A DNA stretch of 64,000 nucleotides from positions 1,054,001-1,118,000 of the forward strand of contig NZ_PGEN01000001.1 of NCBI RefSeq assembly GCF_002797435.1, given 5' to 3'. A program made the translations under genes and the position numbers. The stretch comes from Sphingomonas koreensis (GTDB taxonomy: Bacteria; Pseudomonadota; Alphaproteobacteria; Sphingomonadales; Sphingomonadaceae). The notes beneath the pieces are model-generated. The model searched no databases. It was not told where the DNA came from and saw only the letters and a list, made by a program, of their open reading frames with translations. Below, piece after piece: positions 25,878 to 34,454 of this stretch; the first letter of the stretch is position 1, and each line of letters starts with the position of its first letter.

Positions 25878-26473
25878 GCATTGCGCTGATCGATTACGGC
25901 GCGGGCAATCTCCACTCGGTCCACAATGCGCTCAAGGCGGCGGGAGCCGCGGACGTCGCTGTCACCGCCGATCCCGATGCCGTGCTGAAGGCGGATCGCA
26001 TCGTCCTGCCCGGTGTCGGCGCATTCGGCGCCTGTGCCTCGGGGCTTCGCGCGATTCCCGGCATGGTCGAAGCGCTCGACCAGCGTGTGCTCACGGATGC
26101 CGCCCCCTTTCTTGGCGTCTGCGTCGGTATGCAGCTGCTGGCGAAGACCGGTGAGGAACTGGGCACGCACCAGGGCCTGGGCTGGCTTGGCGGTGCCGTC
26201 CGCGAGTTGCCCGCCAGCAATGTCCGTATCCCCCATATGGGCTGGAACGATGTCGTTCCGATCGTCCCCCACCCGCTGATCGAGCCGGGCGAGGCCTATT
26301 TCCTGCACAGCTTCGCCTATAGTGGCGAGGCGGTGCTCGCCACGACCGAACATGGCGGCCAGGTCACCGCCGCGATCGGCCGCGACAATTTCGCCGGGGT
26401 GCAGTTCCACCCCGAAAAGAGCCAGCGCTATGGCTTGGCATTGCTCGAACGCTTTCTGAGGTGGAACCCGTGA
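25874..26473 (+). CDS. hisH: imidazole glycerol phosphate synthase glutaminase subunit
   Basis: HisH is the glutamine amidotransferase of the HisH-HisF complex and feeds ammonia to HisF. The GTG start overlaps the yciI stop. The catalytic triad is visible: nucleophile Cys in GVCVGMQLL, and His and Glu in FHPEKSQ. The N-terminus [14 protein letters not shown] is typical. At 199 residues it has the family length. It overlaps hisA by GTGA. Confidence 0.95.
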   Translation: MSIALIDYGAGNLHSVHNALKAAGAADVAVTADPDAVLKADRIVLPGVGAFGACASGLRAIPGMVEALDQRVLTDAAPFLGVCVGMQLLAKTGEELGTHQGLGWLGGAVRELPASNVRIPHMGWNDVVPIVPHPLIEPGEAYFLHSFAYSGEAVLATTEHGGQVTAAIGRDNFAGVQFHPEKSQRYGLALLERFLRWNP

Positions 26474-27198
26474 TCGTCTTCCCCGCCATCGACCTCAAGG
26501 CCGGTCAGGTCGTCCGTCTGGCCGAAGGGGATATGACCCGCGCCACCGTCTACGGCGAGAACCCCGCAGCGCAGGCCGAAGCCTTTGCAAAGGCGGGCGC
26601 GACTCACCTCCACGTCGTCGATCTTGATGCCGCATTCGCCGGCGAATCGATCAATGGCGGCGCGGTCGCCGCGATCCTCGCGCGCTTTCCGGGCAAGGTT
26701 CAGCTCGGCGGCGGCATCCGCAACCGCGCCTCGGTCGAGCGCTGGATCGATATGGGCGTCAGCCGCGTCGTGATCGGCACTGCCGCACTCGAGGACCCGG
26801 ATTTCGTGCGTGAGGCCGCCGCCGCGCATCCCGGCCAGATCGTCGTCGCGGTCGATGCGCGCGACGGTTTCGTCGCGACCAAGGGCTGGGCCGACGTCTC
26901 GACCGTCTCGATCGCCGAACTCGGTCACCGGTTCGAGGATGCCGGCGTCGCCGCGCTCCTGTTCACCGATGTCGGCCGCGACGGCCTGCTGAAAGGCTGT
27001 AATGTCGAGGCGACCGCGGCGCTCGCTGCCGAAGTCTCGATCCCGGTGATCGCCAGCGGCGGGGTGGCGGACATCTCCGACATCCACGCGCTGGCCGGCA
27101 AGCCCGGGATCGAAGGCGTCATCACCGGCCGCGCACTGTACGATGGCCGCCTCGACCTCGCCGAGGCGCTGAAGGCCGCGGCCAAAGTCGCACAATGA
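26470..27198 (+). CDS. hisA: phosphoribosylformimino-AICAR-P isomerase (HisA)
   Basis: HisA is a TIM-barrel isomerase of the histidine pathway. The chosen GTG start makes a 4-bp GTGA overlap with hisH and has GAGGTGG 6 nt upstream; an alternative GTG at 26461 adds three residues. Catalytic aspartates sit in [10 protein letters not shown] and FTDVGRDG. The phosphate loops GGGIRNR and [10 protein letters not shown] are present. At 242 residues it is normal. It overlaps hisF by ATGA. Confidence 0.95.
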   Translation: MIVFPAIDLKAGQVVRLAEGDMTRATVYGENPAAQAEAFAKAGATHLHVVDLDAAFAGESINGGAVAAILARFPGKVQLGGGIRNRASVERWIDMGVSRVVIGTAALEDPDFVREAAAAHPGQIVVAVDARDGFVATKGWADVSTVSIAELGHRFEDAGVAALLFTDVGRDGLLKGCNVEATAALAAEVSIPVIASGGVADISDIHALAGKPGIEGVITGRALYDGRLDLAEALKAAAKVAQ

Positions 27199-27962
27199 CC
27201 GTCCGCGCGCGCGTCATCCCCTGTCTCGACGTCGCCAATGGCCGCGTCGTCAAGGGCGTGAACTTCGTGAACCTGCGCGACGCGGGCGACCCGGTCGAGC
27301 AGGCCCGTGCGTATGACGCCGCGGGCGCCGACGAGCTCTGCTTCCTCGACATCACCGCCAGCCACGAGGCGCGGGGCACGATCATCGATGTGGTGCGCCG
27401 CACCGCCGAGGTGTGCTTCATGCCCCTCACCGTCGGCGGCGGCGTGCGCAGTGCCGAGGACGCACGCGCGCTCCTGCTTGCCGGCGCGGACAAGGTGGCG
27501 GTCAACTCAGCAGCGGTCACGCGACCCGAGGTGGTGAGCGAGATCGCCGAGCGTTTCGGCAGCCAGTGCATCGTCGCCTCGGTCGATGCGCGCCGGGTGG
27601 CGGATGGGCGCTGGGAGGTATTTACCCATGGCGGCCGCAAGCCGACCGGGATCGACGCGGTCGAACATGCGCTCCACCTCGCAAAGCTGGGCGCGGGCGA
27701 GCTGCTGCTCACCTCGATGGACCGCGACGGCACCCGCGACGGCTATGACCTCGATCTGATCCGCACCATCGCCGATCGGGTGCGCGTACCCGTGGTCGCC
27801 TCGGGCGGGGTCGGCAATCTCGACCATCTCGTGGCCGGCATCCGCGACGGCCATGCCAGCGCAGTCCTCGCCGCCTCGATCTTCCATTTCGGCGAGGCCA
27901 GCATTGTCGGCGCGCATGCCGCGCTCGCCGCAGCGGGAATCCCGGTCCGTAGCGTCGGTTAA
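27195..27962 (+). CDS. hisF: imidazole glycerol phosphate synthase cyclase subunit
   Basis: HisF is the TIM-barrel cyclase partner of HisH. The N-terminus [19 protein letters not shown] holds the catalytic Asp; [13 protein letters not shown] holds the second. The phosphate-binding segments GGGVRS and [10 protein letters not shown] are visible. At 255 residues it is standard. It ends the first part of the his run, and two PEP-CTERM-type genes follow before hisE. Confidence 0.95.
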   Translation: MTVRARVIPCLDVANGRVVKGVNFVNLRDAGDPVEQARAYDAAGADELCFLDITASHEARGTIIDVVRRTAEVCFMPLTVGGGVRSAEDARALLLAGADKVAVNSAAVTRPEVVSEIAERFGSQCIVASVDARRVADGRWEVFTHGGRKPTGIDAVEHALHLAKLGAGELLLTSMDRDGTRDGYDLDLIRTIADRVRVPVVASGGVGNLDHLVAGIRDGHASAVLAASIFHFGEASIVGAHAALAAAGIPVRSVG

Positions 27963-28051
27963 CTTTACAATTACCATCTTCATGCCGTGGCGATTAACCA
28001 GGGACTCGCGCTGAATCCGGCACATCGGCGCTTCTGGCAGCTTTCTTGCTG

Positions 28052-28077
28052 TCCTTCCCTCCCACAAATGGGAAGGA
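28052..28077 (+). promoter_or_regulatory. hairpin over the ribosome site of the PEP-CTERM gene
   Basis: An 8-bp stem TCCTTCCC / GGGAAGGA with a 10-nt loop. The right arm contains most of the AAGGAG ribosome site for the GTG at 28086, so folding would hide it. No sensor or ligand domain is visible. Confidence 0.45.
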
Positions 28078-28085
28078 GAGTCTCT

Positions 28086-28349
28086 GTGACGCGATTCAAC
28101 GTCTGTCTTGCGGCGATCGCCGCGGCCGCGGCGCTGCCTGCCGCGCCTGTATTTGCGATGGATACCCCGCCACCCTCGACACCCGAAGGATCGTCGAGCG
28201 GCGGCACGTCTAGCTCGTCCGGCGGCGCACCTTCGAGTTCGTCGGGTGGCAGCCCCGCCTCGATCCCCGAGCCTGCCGCACTCGGCCTGTTCGCGCTCGG
28301 CATCGCCGGCGCCGCACTGATCCGCCGCAGCCGCCGCAAACAGGATTAG
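28086..28349 (+). CDS. short PEP-CTERM sorting-domain protein
   Basis: The 87-residue protein starts at GTG with AAGGAG upstream. It has a signal peptide (about residues 1-24, VCLAAIAAAAALPAAPVFA) and a short low-complexity Ser/Gly/Pro passenger (about residues 25-58). It ends in a PEP-CTERM tripartite anchor: PEP in IPEPAALGLF, a hydrophobic helix LGLFALGIAGAALI and the basic tail RRSRRKQD. Such tails are cut by exosortase and are linked to exopolysaccharide. No exosortase lies in the window. It lies between hisF and the next small gene. Confidence 0.8.
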   Translation: MTRFNVCLAAIAAAAALPAAPVFAMDTPPPSTPEGSSSGGTSSSSGGAPSSSSGGSPASIPEPAALGLFALGIAGAALIRRSRRKQD

Positions 28350-28379
28350 GGCTTCACTTTTTCGCAGGGAGGCGGATTT

Positions 28380-28394
28380 ATGCTCGCCGCATGA
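28380..28394 (+). other. four-codon mini-ORF overlapping the next start
   Basis: AGGGAGG at 28366-28372 lies 7 nt before an ATG that opens a four-codon frame (M-L-A-A-stop). Its TGA overlaps the ATG at 28391 as ATGA. The good ribosome site is placed for this mini-ORF, not the following gene, so translation of that gene may be coupled to it. Chance is possible. Confidence 0.35.
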
Positions 28395-28573
28395 TCCGCG
28401 CCCTGCCCCTCCTGCTGCTCACCGTGATGCCCGCGCTCGCCGCGGATGGCGGGGGCGTGACGCGCCGTACGATGCCTGAGCTCTCGGACCTCGCGCTCGC
28501 TGCCATGGCCGCAGGAGGCATCTGGCTCGCCCAGCGCGCGATGCGCCGCCGCAAGCGCAAGCCCAAGGATTGA
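28391..28573 (+). CDS. tiny PEP-CTERM-like exported protein
   Basis: The 60-residue protein has a signal peptide (residues 1-18, ALPLLLLTVMPALAA). It ends in a tail like a PEP-CTERM variant: PELSDLAL, a hydrophobic stretch LALAAMAAGGIWLAQ and a basic end RAMRRRKRKPKD. Little more than the sorting tail remains after processing. It has no ribosome site of its own at normal spacing; the site serves a mini-ORF overlapping its start. It follows the longer PEP-CTERM gene by 41 bp, so they form a likely pair. Confidence 0.62.
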   Translation: MIRALPLLLLTVMPALAADGGGVTRRTMPELSDLALAAMAAGGIWLAQRAMRRRKRKPKD

Positions 28574-28605
28574 CAGCGGCACGCCGCTAGGGGACTGCCC
28601 TCTCC

Positions 28606-28929
28606 ATGGCCGCCGATATTCTCGACACGCTCGAAGCCGTGATCCGCGAGCGCCGTACCGGCGATCCCGCGACCTCCTATGTCGCCAAACTGACCGCCAA
28701 AGGCCGCGCCAAGATCGCGCAGAAGCTGGGCGAGGAAGCGGTCGAGGCCGCGATCGCGGCGGTGCAGGACGATCGCGACGGGCTGACCGGCGAGGCGGCC
28801 GATCTGATCTTCCATCTCCTCGTCCTGCTCGCGGACACCGGGCTTTCGCTCGACGACGTCCGCGCCGAACTCGCTCGTCGCGAAGGCATCTCCGGAATCG
28901 ATGAAAAGGCCAGCCGACATGCCGATTGA
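28606..28929 (+). CDS. hisE: phosphoribosyl-ATP diphosphatase
   Basis: HisE hydrolyses PR-ATP to PR-AMP, histidine step 2. The 107-residue protein has RRTGDPATSYVAKLTAKGRAKIAQKLGEEAVE, the family core with acid residues for metal, and AADLIFHLLVLL. Its length is normal and it is separate from HisI. It overlaps the HIT gene by 11 bp. Confidence 0.94.
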   Translation: MAADILDTLEAVIRERRTGDPATSYVAKLTAKGRAKIAQKLGEEAVEAAIAAVQDDRDGLTGEAADLIFHLLVLLADTGLSLDDVRAELARREGISGIDEKASRHAD

Positions 28930-29296
28930 CGCGACCCAGCCCTATGACGACCAGAACATTTTCGCCAAGATCCTCCGCGGCGAAATCCCGTCGAAGCGAG
29001 TCTATGAGGATGCGTACGCGATCGCATTCCATGACATCAACCCGCTCGCTCCCACGCATTTGCTGGTGATCCCGACGGGCGCCTATGTGTCATGGGACGA
29101 CTTCTCCGCACGCGCTTCGGACGCTGAAATCGCTGGTTTTGTCCGTGCCGTCGGGATCGTCGCACGCCAAGCCGGAGCGGTAGAGCCCGGCTATCGCCTG
29201 CTTGCCAATGTCGGCGCCAATGGCGGGCAGGAGGTACCCCACCTCCATATCCATATCTTCGCCGGCAAGACGCTGGGGCCAATGCTCACGCGATAA
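28919..29296 (+). CDS. HIT-family (histidine triad) nucleotide-binding protein
   Basis: HINT-type HIT proteins hydrolyse nucleoside phosphoramidates or bind nucleotides. The 125-residue protein has FAKILRGEIPSKRVYEDA, then GQEVPHLHIHIFAGK with the triad HLHIH. The start at MPIDATQPYDDQ lies inside hisE; AAGG is 10 nt upstream. The hisE-HIT pair is a common neighbour arrangement. It is cytoplasmic. Confidence 0.92.
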   Translation: MPIDATQPYDDQNIFAKILRGEIPSKRVYEDAYAIAFHDINPLAPTHLLVIPTGAYVSWDDFSARASDAEIAGFVRAVGIVARQAGAVEPGYRLLANVGANGGQEVPHLHIHIFAGKTLGPMLTR

Positions 29297-29399
29297 GCTG
29301 CGCACTTGGGGGATTGCACCATCCCATTTTGCGGCTAGGGTCCCGGCTTTCGTATCAGCGGCGACAAGGCAAGAACCGAGCCGCATTGGGGGAAGTTGC

Positions 29400-30938
29400 A
29401 TGATATTCGGGCGCGTAAAACCACTCGACGCCATCCTAGCCACCGCCGAAAAGAAATCGCTCCACCGTTCGCTGGGAGCGTTCCAGCTCACCATGCTCGG
29501 CATCGGCGCGGTGATCGGCACCGGCATTTTCGTTCTCACCGCCGAAGCGGCGCAGAAGGCCGGCCCCGGCATGATGCTGTCGTTCGTGATCGCCGGCGTG
29601 GTCTGCGCAGTCGCAGCGCTCTGCTATGCCGAAATGGCGGCAATGGTGCCCGTCTCCGGCTCCGCCTACACCTATAGCTACGCCGTGATGGGCGAGCTGA
29701 TCGCCTGGATGGTCGGCTGGGCGCTGATCCTCGAATATGCGGTGGCCGCAGGCGCGGTGTCCGTCGGATGGTCAGGCTATGTCGTCGGATTGATCGAGAA
29801 CGCCTTCGCGCTCGACATACCCGACGCGCTGGTGCGCGGCCCCTATGACGGCGGCATCATCAACCTGCCCGCGATGCTCATCGCCGGTCTCGTCACCTGG
29901 CTCCTGGTGATCGGCACCAAGGAGAGCGCATTTGTCAATTCGGTTCTGGTTCTGGTCAAGGTTTCCGCGCTGTCGCTGTTCATCATCCTCGCGATTCCGG
30001 TGATGAACATGCAGAATTTCGAGCCCTTCTCGCCGCTCGGCTTCGCCGGTGTTTCGGCCGCTGCCGCCTCGATCTTCTTCGCATATGTCGGCTTCGACGC
30101 GGTCTCGACCGCTGCCGAAGAAACCAAGAACCCTCAGCGCAACATGCCGATCGGCCTGATCGGCTCGCTCGCCATCTGCACCATCTTCTACCTGCTCGTC
30201 GCCGCCGGCGTGATCGGCAGCGTCGGCGCTCAGCCGATTCTCGGGCCTGATGGCGCGGCCCTGCCTCCGGGCAGCACCGAGCTGACCAAGGCTTGCGTCG
30301 AGACGGCTGCTGCAACCGGCAAGGAAGCCGTCGTCTGCTCGAAGGAAGCGCTCGCCTGGACGCTGCGTGAAATCGGCTGGCCGCAGATCGGCAACCTGAT
30401 CGGCCTCGCCGCCGGTCTCGCCCTGCCTTCGGTCATCCTGATGATGATGTTCGGCCAGACCCGAATCTTCTTCGTGATGAGCCGCGACGGCCTGCTGCCC
30501 GCGGTCTTCTCGAAGGTCCATCCGAAGTTCCACACCCCGCACGTCATCACCATCCTGACGGGCGTGTTCGTGGCGCTGTTCGCGGCCTTCTTCCCGGTGG
30601 GCAAGCTCGCCGACATCTCCAACTCGGGCACGTTGTTCGCCTTTGCTGCGGTGTCTATCGCGGTGCTGGTGCTTCGCCGTACCGATCCGGACCGCAAGCG
30701 CCCGTTCCGCACGCCGCTGATCATCATCACGGCGCCGATCGCGATCCTGGGCTGCGCCTATCTGTTCTACAGCCTCGGCCACGACACCAAGATGATGTTC
30801 GTCGGCTGGGCGGCGCTCGGGCTGCTGGTCTATTTCGGCTATAGCCGCCGCAAGAGCCATGTCGGCCGCGGCATCGTCGAGACGCCTGAGCACGAAGCAT
30901 ATCAGGAGCTCGACCCGCCGGTTCCCGGCACGCACTGA
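29400..30938 (+). CDS. APC-family amino acid transporter
   Basis: The 512-residue protein starts MIFGRVKPLDAIL with GGGGGA 7 nt upstream; the in-frame extension is not family-like. About 12 helices start at GAFQLTMLGIGAVIGTGIFVLTAEAA, the family helix-1 signature (cationic amino acid/CAT-like subgroup). The FAYVGFDAVSTAAEETKNPQRNMP segment is typical of CAT-type carriers. It is closed by a hairpin terminator. The substrate is likely a cationic or neutral amino acid. Confidence 0.9.
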   Translation: MIFGRVKPLDAILATAEKKSLHRSLGAFQLTMLGIGAVIGTGIFVLTAEAAQKAGPGMMLSFVIAGVVCAVAALCYAEMAAMVPVSGSAYTYSYAVMGELIAWMVGWALILEYAVAAGAVSVGWSGYVVGLIENAFALDIPDALVRGPYDGGIINLPAMLIAGLVTWLLVIGTKESAFVNSVLVLVKVSALSLFIILAIPVMNMQNFEPFSPLGFAGVSAAAASIFFAYVGFDAVSTAAEETKNPQRNMPIGLIGSLAICTIFYLLVAAGVIGSVGAQPILGPDGAALPPGSTELTKACVETAAATGKEAVVCSKEALAWTLREIGWPQIGNLIGLAAGLALPSVILMMMFGQTRIFFVMSRDGLLPAVFSKVHPKFHTPHVITILTGVFVALFAAFFPVGKLADISNSGTLFAFAAVSIAVLVLRRTDPDRKRPFRTPLIIITAPIAILGCAYLFYSLGHDTKMMFVGWAALGLLVYFGYSRRKSHVGRGIVETPEHEAYQELDPPVPGTH

Positions 30939-30960
30939 GCCTCAGAGTACGCAAGAAAGA

Positions 30961-30995
30961 GGGGCCGGGGGAGCAATCTCCCGGCCCCTTCTTCG
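30961..30995. terminator. convergent rho-independent-like terminator
   Basis: A strong GC stem (GGGGCCGGG / CCCGGCCCC) is followed by TTCTTCG on plus and TCTTTCTT on minus. It lies between genes converging at 30938 and 31021. Confidence 0.75.
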
Positions 30996-31020
30996 TTCCT
31001 GCCTTCAATCCGGTTCCGGT

Positions 31021-32214
31021 CTATTCCGCGAAGGTCAGCGCCGCCGCGGCAAGCGCGCCCAGCGCCAGCAATGCCTCGATCCGTCCCCGATCTCCGCGAT
31101 CCCGGCCAGTGTCGCGCAACTTCGATGCCGCCAGATAGGCTTCGCGGGCGATTTCGGATTCCGCTCCCCAGCGCAGCCCCAGCAGCGACGCCGCAGGCCG
31201 ATTGCGCACAATCAGCAGATCGAGGATTTCCGGGCCTGCCACGGCCCCCATCTCACGCTTGTATCCCGAATCGCCGGCACCCAGGTCGATCGTCTCGATT
31301 CCGGCCCTGCGGGCAGCATCCAACTGATAGGCCGTCACGATCTTGCCGGGCCGGAAGGCGGCGAATTGCGCGTCATAACTGCTGGCGATGCCATATTGCA
31401 TCGTCCCGGACTGCAGATCGAACGAGAAGGCCGCAGGCTTGCCGCCAACCGACAGTATCGTCGCCGACAACGCCTGCGCCAGCACCGGATCCATCACGGC
31501 CGCCAGCCACCCGGCGCGCTTGGCATCGGTCAGAAACTTGGCACCGGTGCCGTCGGTCCCGGTCCCCACCCAGCTAGCTGCTTCGATTGCGGCCAGATCG
31601 TCGAGCACGGCCGCGCTCCAGTCCGCGCCGCTCACATGCCGTATCGTCACGGCACCCAGCTGCGCCAGCTGGCGTTCGTAATTGGCCAGGCGGCGGCGCG
31701 TCGATCGCCGAGGCCAGGCTTCGTCGCGCGCGTCGAACAGGAACGTGCGGCCAAGCTTGCGTGTCAGCACCGTCCACCCCGCCACGCCGGCCGCACGCTT
31801 GATCCGCGCCGTTGCAGGGTCGCTGGCATAGATCGGCCCGATCCGCCACGCCGGGCCAAGCGCCGATATGCTCGCCCGGTCGGCAAGAAATGCCGTCAAT
31901 TCTTCATCGGATGTATCGGGATCGAGCGGAACCGATCGGAACGGCCAATAGCTGCCCGGAACGCTGCGTGCGCCGATCAGGGCAGGGCCGAGCGGCGCGG
32001 TGGGCAGCGCCGCGACCGGCGTACCATCGACCCGGATCGCAGCAACGGTCGCGATGCCCTCACCCGCCGCCATCCGGTACCAGGCTGCCCGCAGAAAGCG
32101 GTTATGGGGATCCGCGCGGTCTGCCAAAGCATCCATCAGCGCCGGAACGCCGTCGTGCAGCCCGACGACGATCGCCGGCTCGATCGCCCGTTCCGATGTT
32201 TGCGCCTGCTGCAT
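31021..32214 (-). CDS. GNAT-type acyltransferase (CelD/BioF2-like)
   Basis: The 397-residue protein resembles the BioF2/CelD GNAT group associated with exopolysaccharide and cellulose loci. The C-terminal GNAT half has GKPAAFSFDLQSGTMQYGIASSYD and IVTAYQLDAARRAGIETIDLGAGDSGYK. The start chosen is the second Met, with GGGAGCGGGG upstream; the first, at 32226, is possible. A hydrophobic Ala/Leu tail ends it. The acyl acceptor is unknown. Confidence 0.75.
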   Translation of the reverse strand: MQQAQTSERAIEPAIVVGLHDGVPALMDALADRADPHNRFLRAAWYRMAAGEGIATVAAIRVDGTPVAALPTAPLGPALIGARSVPGSYWPFRSVPLDPDTSDEELTAFLADRASISALGPAWRIGPIYASDPATARIKRAAGVAGWTVLTRKLGRTFLFDARDEAWPRRSTRRRLANYERQLAQLGAVTIRHVSGADWSAAVLDDLAAIEAASWVGTGTDGTGAKFLTDAKRAGWLAAVMDPVLAQALSATILSVGGKPAAFSFDLQSGTMQYGIASSYDAQFAAFRPGKIVTAYQLDAARRAGIETIDLGAGDSGYKREMGAVAGPEILDLLIVRNRPAASLLGLRWGAESEIAREAYLAASKLRDTGRDRGDRGRIEALLALGALAAAALTFAE

Positions 32215-32301
32215 CCCCGCTCCCATGCTCGCGCACGGGGTAAGGTCAAATCGCTGACATAAGGTAAGCGGCGGCCCGGATTTTCAACGGGGCCGCAGGG
32301 A

Positions 32302-33300
32302 TCAGCCCAGCTTTGCCGCCGCCAGTGCCTTGAGGTCCACCTCAGGCCGCGCACCATAGTGGCTGATGATCTCCGCCGCGCACACTGCGCCCAGCTTCAG
32401 CGACTTATCGAGAGTCCAGCCCTGGGCCTGCCCATGCAGGAAGCCCGCAGCGAACAGGTCGCCCGCGCCGGTCGTGTCCACCACCTTCTCGATCGGCTCG
32501 GCGGGCACTTCGGCACGGGTGCCGTTGGAGATGGCGATCGCGCCCTTCTCGCTGCGCGTCACCACCAGCACCGGCACCTGAGCCGCGATCTTGGCTACCG
32601 CTGCTTCGAAGTCCTCGACCTCGGCAAGCGCCAGCAGCTCGTTCTCGTTCGCGAACAGGATATCGATCAGCCCATCACCGATCAGAATGCGGAAATCGCC
32701 ACCGTGACGGTTGATGCAGAACACGTCCGACAGTGTGAACGCGACCTTCCGGCCCGCACCGCGCGCGATATCGATCGCGGCTCGCATCGCCTGGCGCGGT
32801 TCTTCGGGATCCCACAGATAGCCTTCGAGATACAGGATCGCACCGCCAGCGATCAGATCGCGGTCCAGCGCCTTTTCGGGCAGGAACTGCGACGCGCCGA
32901 GGAAGGTGTTCATCGTGCGCTGCCCGTCGGGCGTCACGAAGATCAGGCAGCGCGCGGTCGACGGCGATCCCGGACGCACTTCCGTGTCGAAATCGACGCC
33001 GGTGGCGCGCAGATCATGCGCGAAGACCGCACCGAGTTGATCGTCGGCGACCTGCCCGATGAACGCGCAGCGGCTGCCCAGCGCCGCCATGCCGGCGACG
33101 GTATTGCCCGCAGACCCGCCCGAAATCTCGCGCCCCGGCCCCATGCGATCGTACAGCGCATCCGCATCCTCTGCCGAGAAGATCAGCTGCATCGAGCCCT
33201 TGGCGACGCCGATCTCTTCAATGAAGCTGTCCTCGGCAGAGGCAAGAACATCGACGATGGCATTGCCGATGGCGACGACGTCATGGACGGGTGCGGTCAC
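32302..33300 (-). CDS. PfkB-family sugar/adenosine kinase
   Basis: The 332-residue protein has the ribokinase family N-terminus VAIGNAIVDVLA, GGSAGNTVAGMAALG, and the signature DTTGAGDLFAAGFLHG with catalytic Asp. Overall it best resembles alphaproteobacterial adenosine kinases. It would phosphorylate adenosine or a related nucleoside or sugar. It is cytoplasmic, and divergent from the EI24 gene at 33391 by 90 bp. Confidence 0.85.
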   Translation of the reverse strand: MTAPVHDVVAIGNAIVDVLASAEDSFIEEIGVAKGSMQLIFSAEDADALYDRMGPGREISGGSAGNTVAGMAALGSRCAFIGQVADDQLGAVFAHDLRATGVDFDTEVRPGSPSTARCLIFVTPDGQRTMNTFLGASQFLPEKALDRDLIAGGAILYLEGYLWDPEEPRQAMRAAIDIARGAGRKVAFTLSDVFCINRHGGDFRILIGDGLIDILFANENELLALAEVEDFEAAVAKIAAQVPVLVVTRSEKGAIAISNGTRAEVPAEPIEKVVDTTGAGDLFAAGFLHGQAQGWTLDKSLKLGAVCAAEIISHYGARPEVDLKALAAAKLG

Positions 33301-33390
33301 TTTGATCTCCGGAGAAAGGTTTTCGCGCGCCTAGTGGACACGGCGACTTCACGCAACTGCGTTGACTTGGGACGCACGCCCGGCCCATCC

Positions 33391-34083
33391 ATGCTCGCGA
33401 TGCTCGATGCCTTTCTTCTCTCGGTCCGCCAGCTCGGCGATAAGCGGATCCTCACCGTATTCCTGAAATCGATGCTGCTGACGCTGGCGATCTTCGCTGC
33501 GCTCGGCAGCGCACTCTGGTTCGGGACCGATGCGCTCGTCCGGCATTATTTCGAGGGAAGCGAGACCACGGCCGCCGCTGCCTCCGCGGTCGCGTTGCTG
33601 ATCGGGCTGCTTGGCGGTTGGCTGTTGTTCCGCGCGATCGCTGTCGCGGTGATCGGGGTCTTCGCCGACGAAGTGGTCCACGCGGTCGAAGCGAAACACT
33701 ACCCCGCACGTTTCGCCGCCTCCCGTGACCTCAGCTTCGCGCGCTCGCTCGCTATGGGCATGCGGTCTGCGGTCCGCGCGCTGCTGGTCAATCTCGTGCT
33801 CGTGCCCCTTTACATCGTCCTGCTCGTCACCGGAGTCGGCACTGCGCTCGCCTTTTTCCTCGTCAATAGCTGGCTGCTCGGGCGCGATCTGGGCGACATG
33901 GTCGCGGTCAGACACCTGCCCGACGACGATCTTGCCCGCTGGCGCGGCGTGACGCGGCTATCGCGGTTCACGCTGGGTGCAGCCGGCACCGCGTTGTTTT
34001 TCGTGCCGTTCGTCAATTTCGTCGCGCCCGTCCTCGGCGCGGCGATGGCAACGCACCTGTTCCACCGGAGGACCGCCCCTTGA
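33391..34083 (+). CDS. EI24/CysZ-domain membrane protein
   Basis: The 230-residue protein begins MLAMLDAFLLSVRQLGDKRIL with several hydrophobic helices (about residues 26-50, 55-80, 130-165 and 200-218). This fits EI24-domain proteins such as CysZ sulfate channels. No good ribosome site is visible; an ATG 9 nt later is equally possible. Its stop TGA overlaps the next gene's TTG start. A role in transport or envelope function is inferred only from the family. Confidence 0.75.
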   Translation: MLAMLDAFLLSVRQLGDKRILTVFLKSMLLTLAIFAALGSALWFGTDALVRHYFEGSETTAAAASAVALLIGLLGGWLLFRAIAVAVIGVFADEVVHAVEAKHYPARFAASRDLSFARSLAMGMRSAVRALLVNLVLVPLYIVLLVTGVGTALAFFLVNSWLLGRDLGDMVAVRHLPDDDLARWRGVTRLSRFTLGAAGTALFFVPFVNFVAPVLGAAMATHLFHRRTAP

Positions 34084-34454
34084 AGTTGATCGCCCCCGCC
34101 GCATTGCTCCTCCTGCTCGCCGGATGCGGGGGTGGCGGCAAGCCGCCCCCGGTCGTCCGTGCCGCACCGATCCCGGTGCCCCAGCCCGGCATGGCGGCAC
34201 TCACCACGGTGATGGGCGCGAGCGCCAACGCACTGATCGGCCAGTTCGGCCGCCCCCAGCTCGACATCAGCGAGGGTAGCGCACGCAAGCTCCAGTTCGG
34301 CGGGCCAATCTGCGTTCTCGACGCCTATCTCTACCCCCCCAAATCGGGTCGCGGCGACGCCACGGTAACCTTTGCCGAGACCCGCCAGCGCGACGGCAAG
34401 CCGATCGACCAGTCGAGCTGCGCCGCCGCGCTCAGGGCGAACCGCGGGAAGTAA
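34080..34454 (+). CDS. small putative lipoprotein
   Basis: The 124-residue protein starts at TTG in a TTGA overlap with the EI24 gene. A lipobox LLAGC gives Cys16, followed by a Gly/Pro-rich linker. The globular part is about residues 40-115, with two Cys ([12 protein letters not shown] and QSSCAAAL) that could form a disulfide. It resembles small alphaproteobacterial lipoproteins of unknown role. Its 3' end overlaps queG antisense by 23 bp. Confidence 0.72.
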   Translation: MKLIAPAALLLLLAGCGGGGKPPPVVRAAPIPVPQPGMAALTTVMGASANALIGQFGRPQLDISEGSARKLQFGGPICVLDAYLYPPKSGRGDATVTFAETRQRDGKPIDQSSCAAALRANRGK

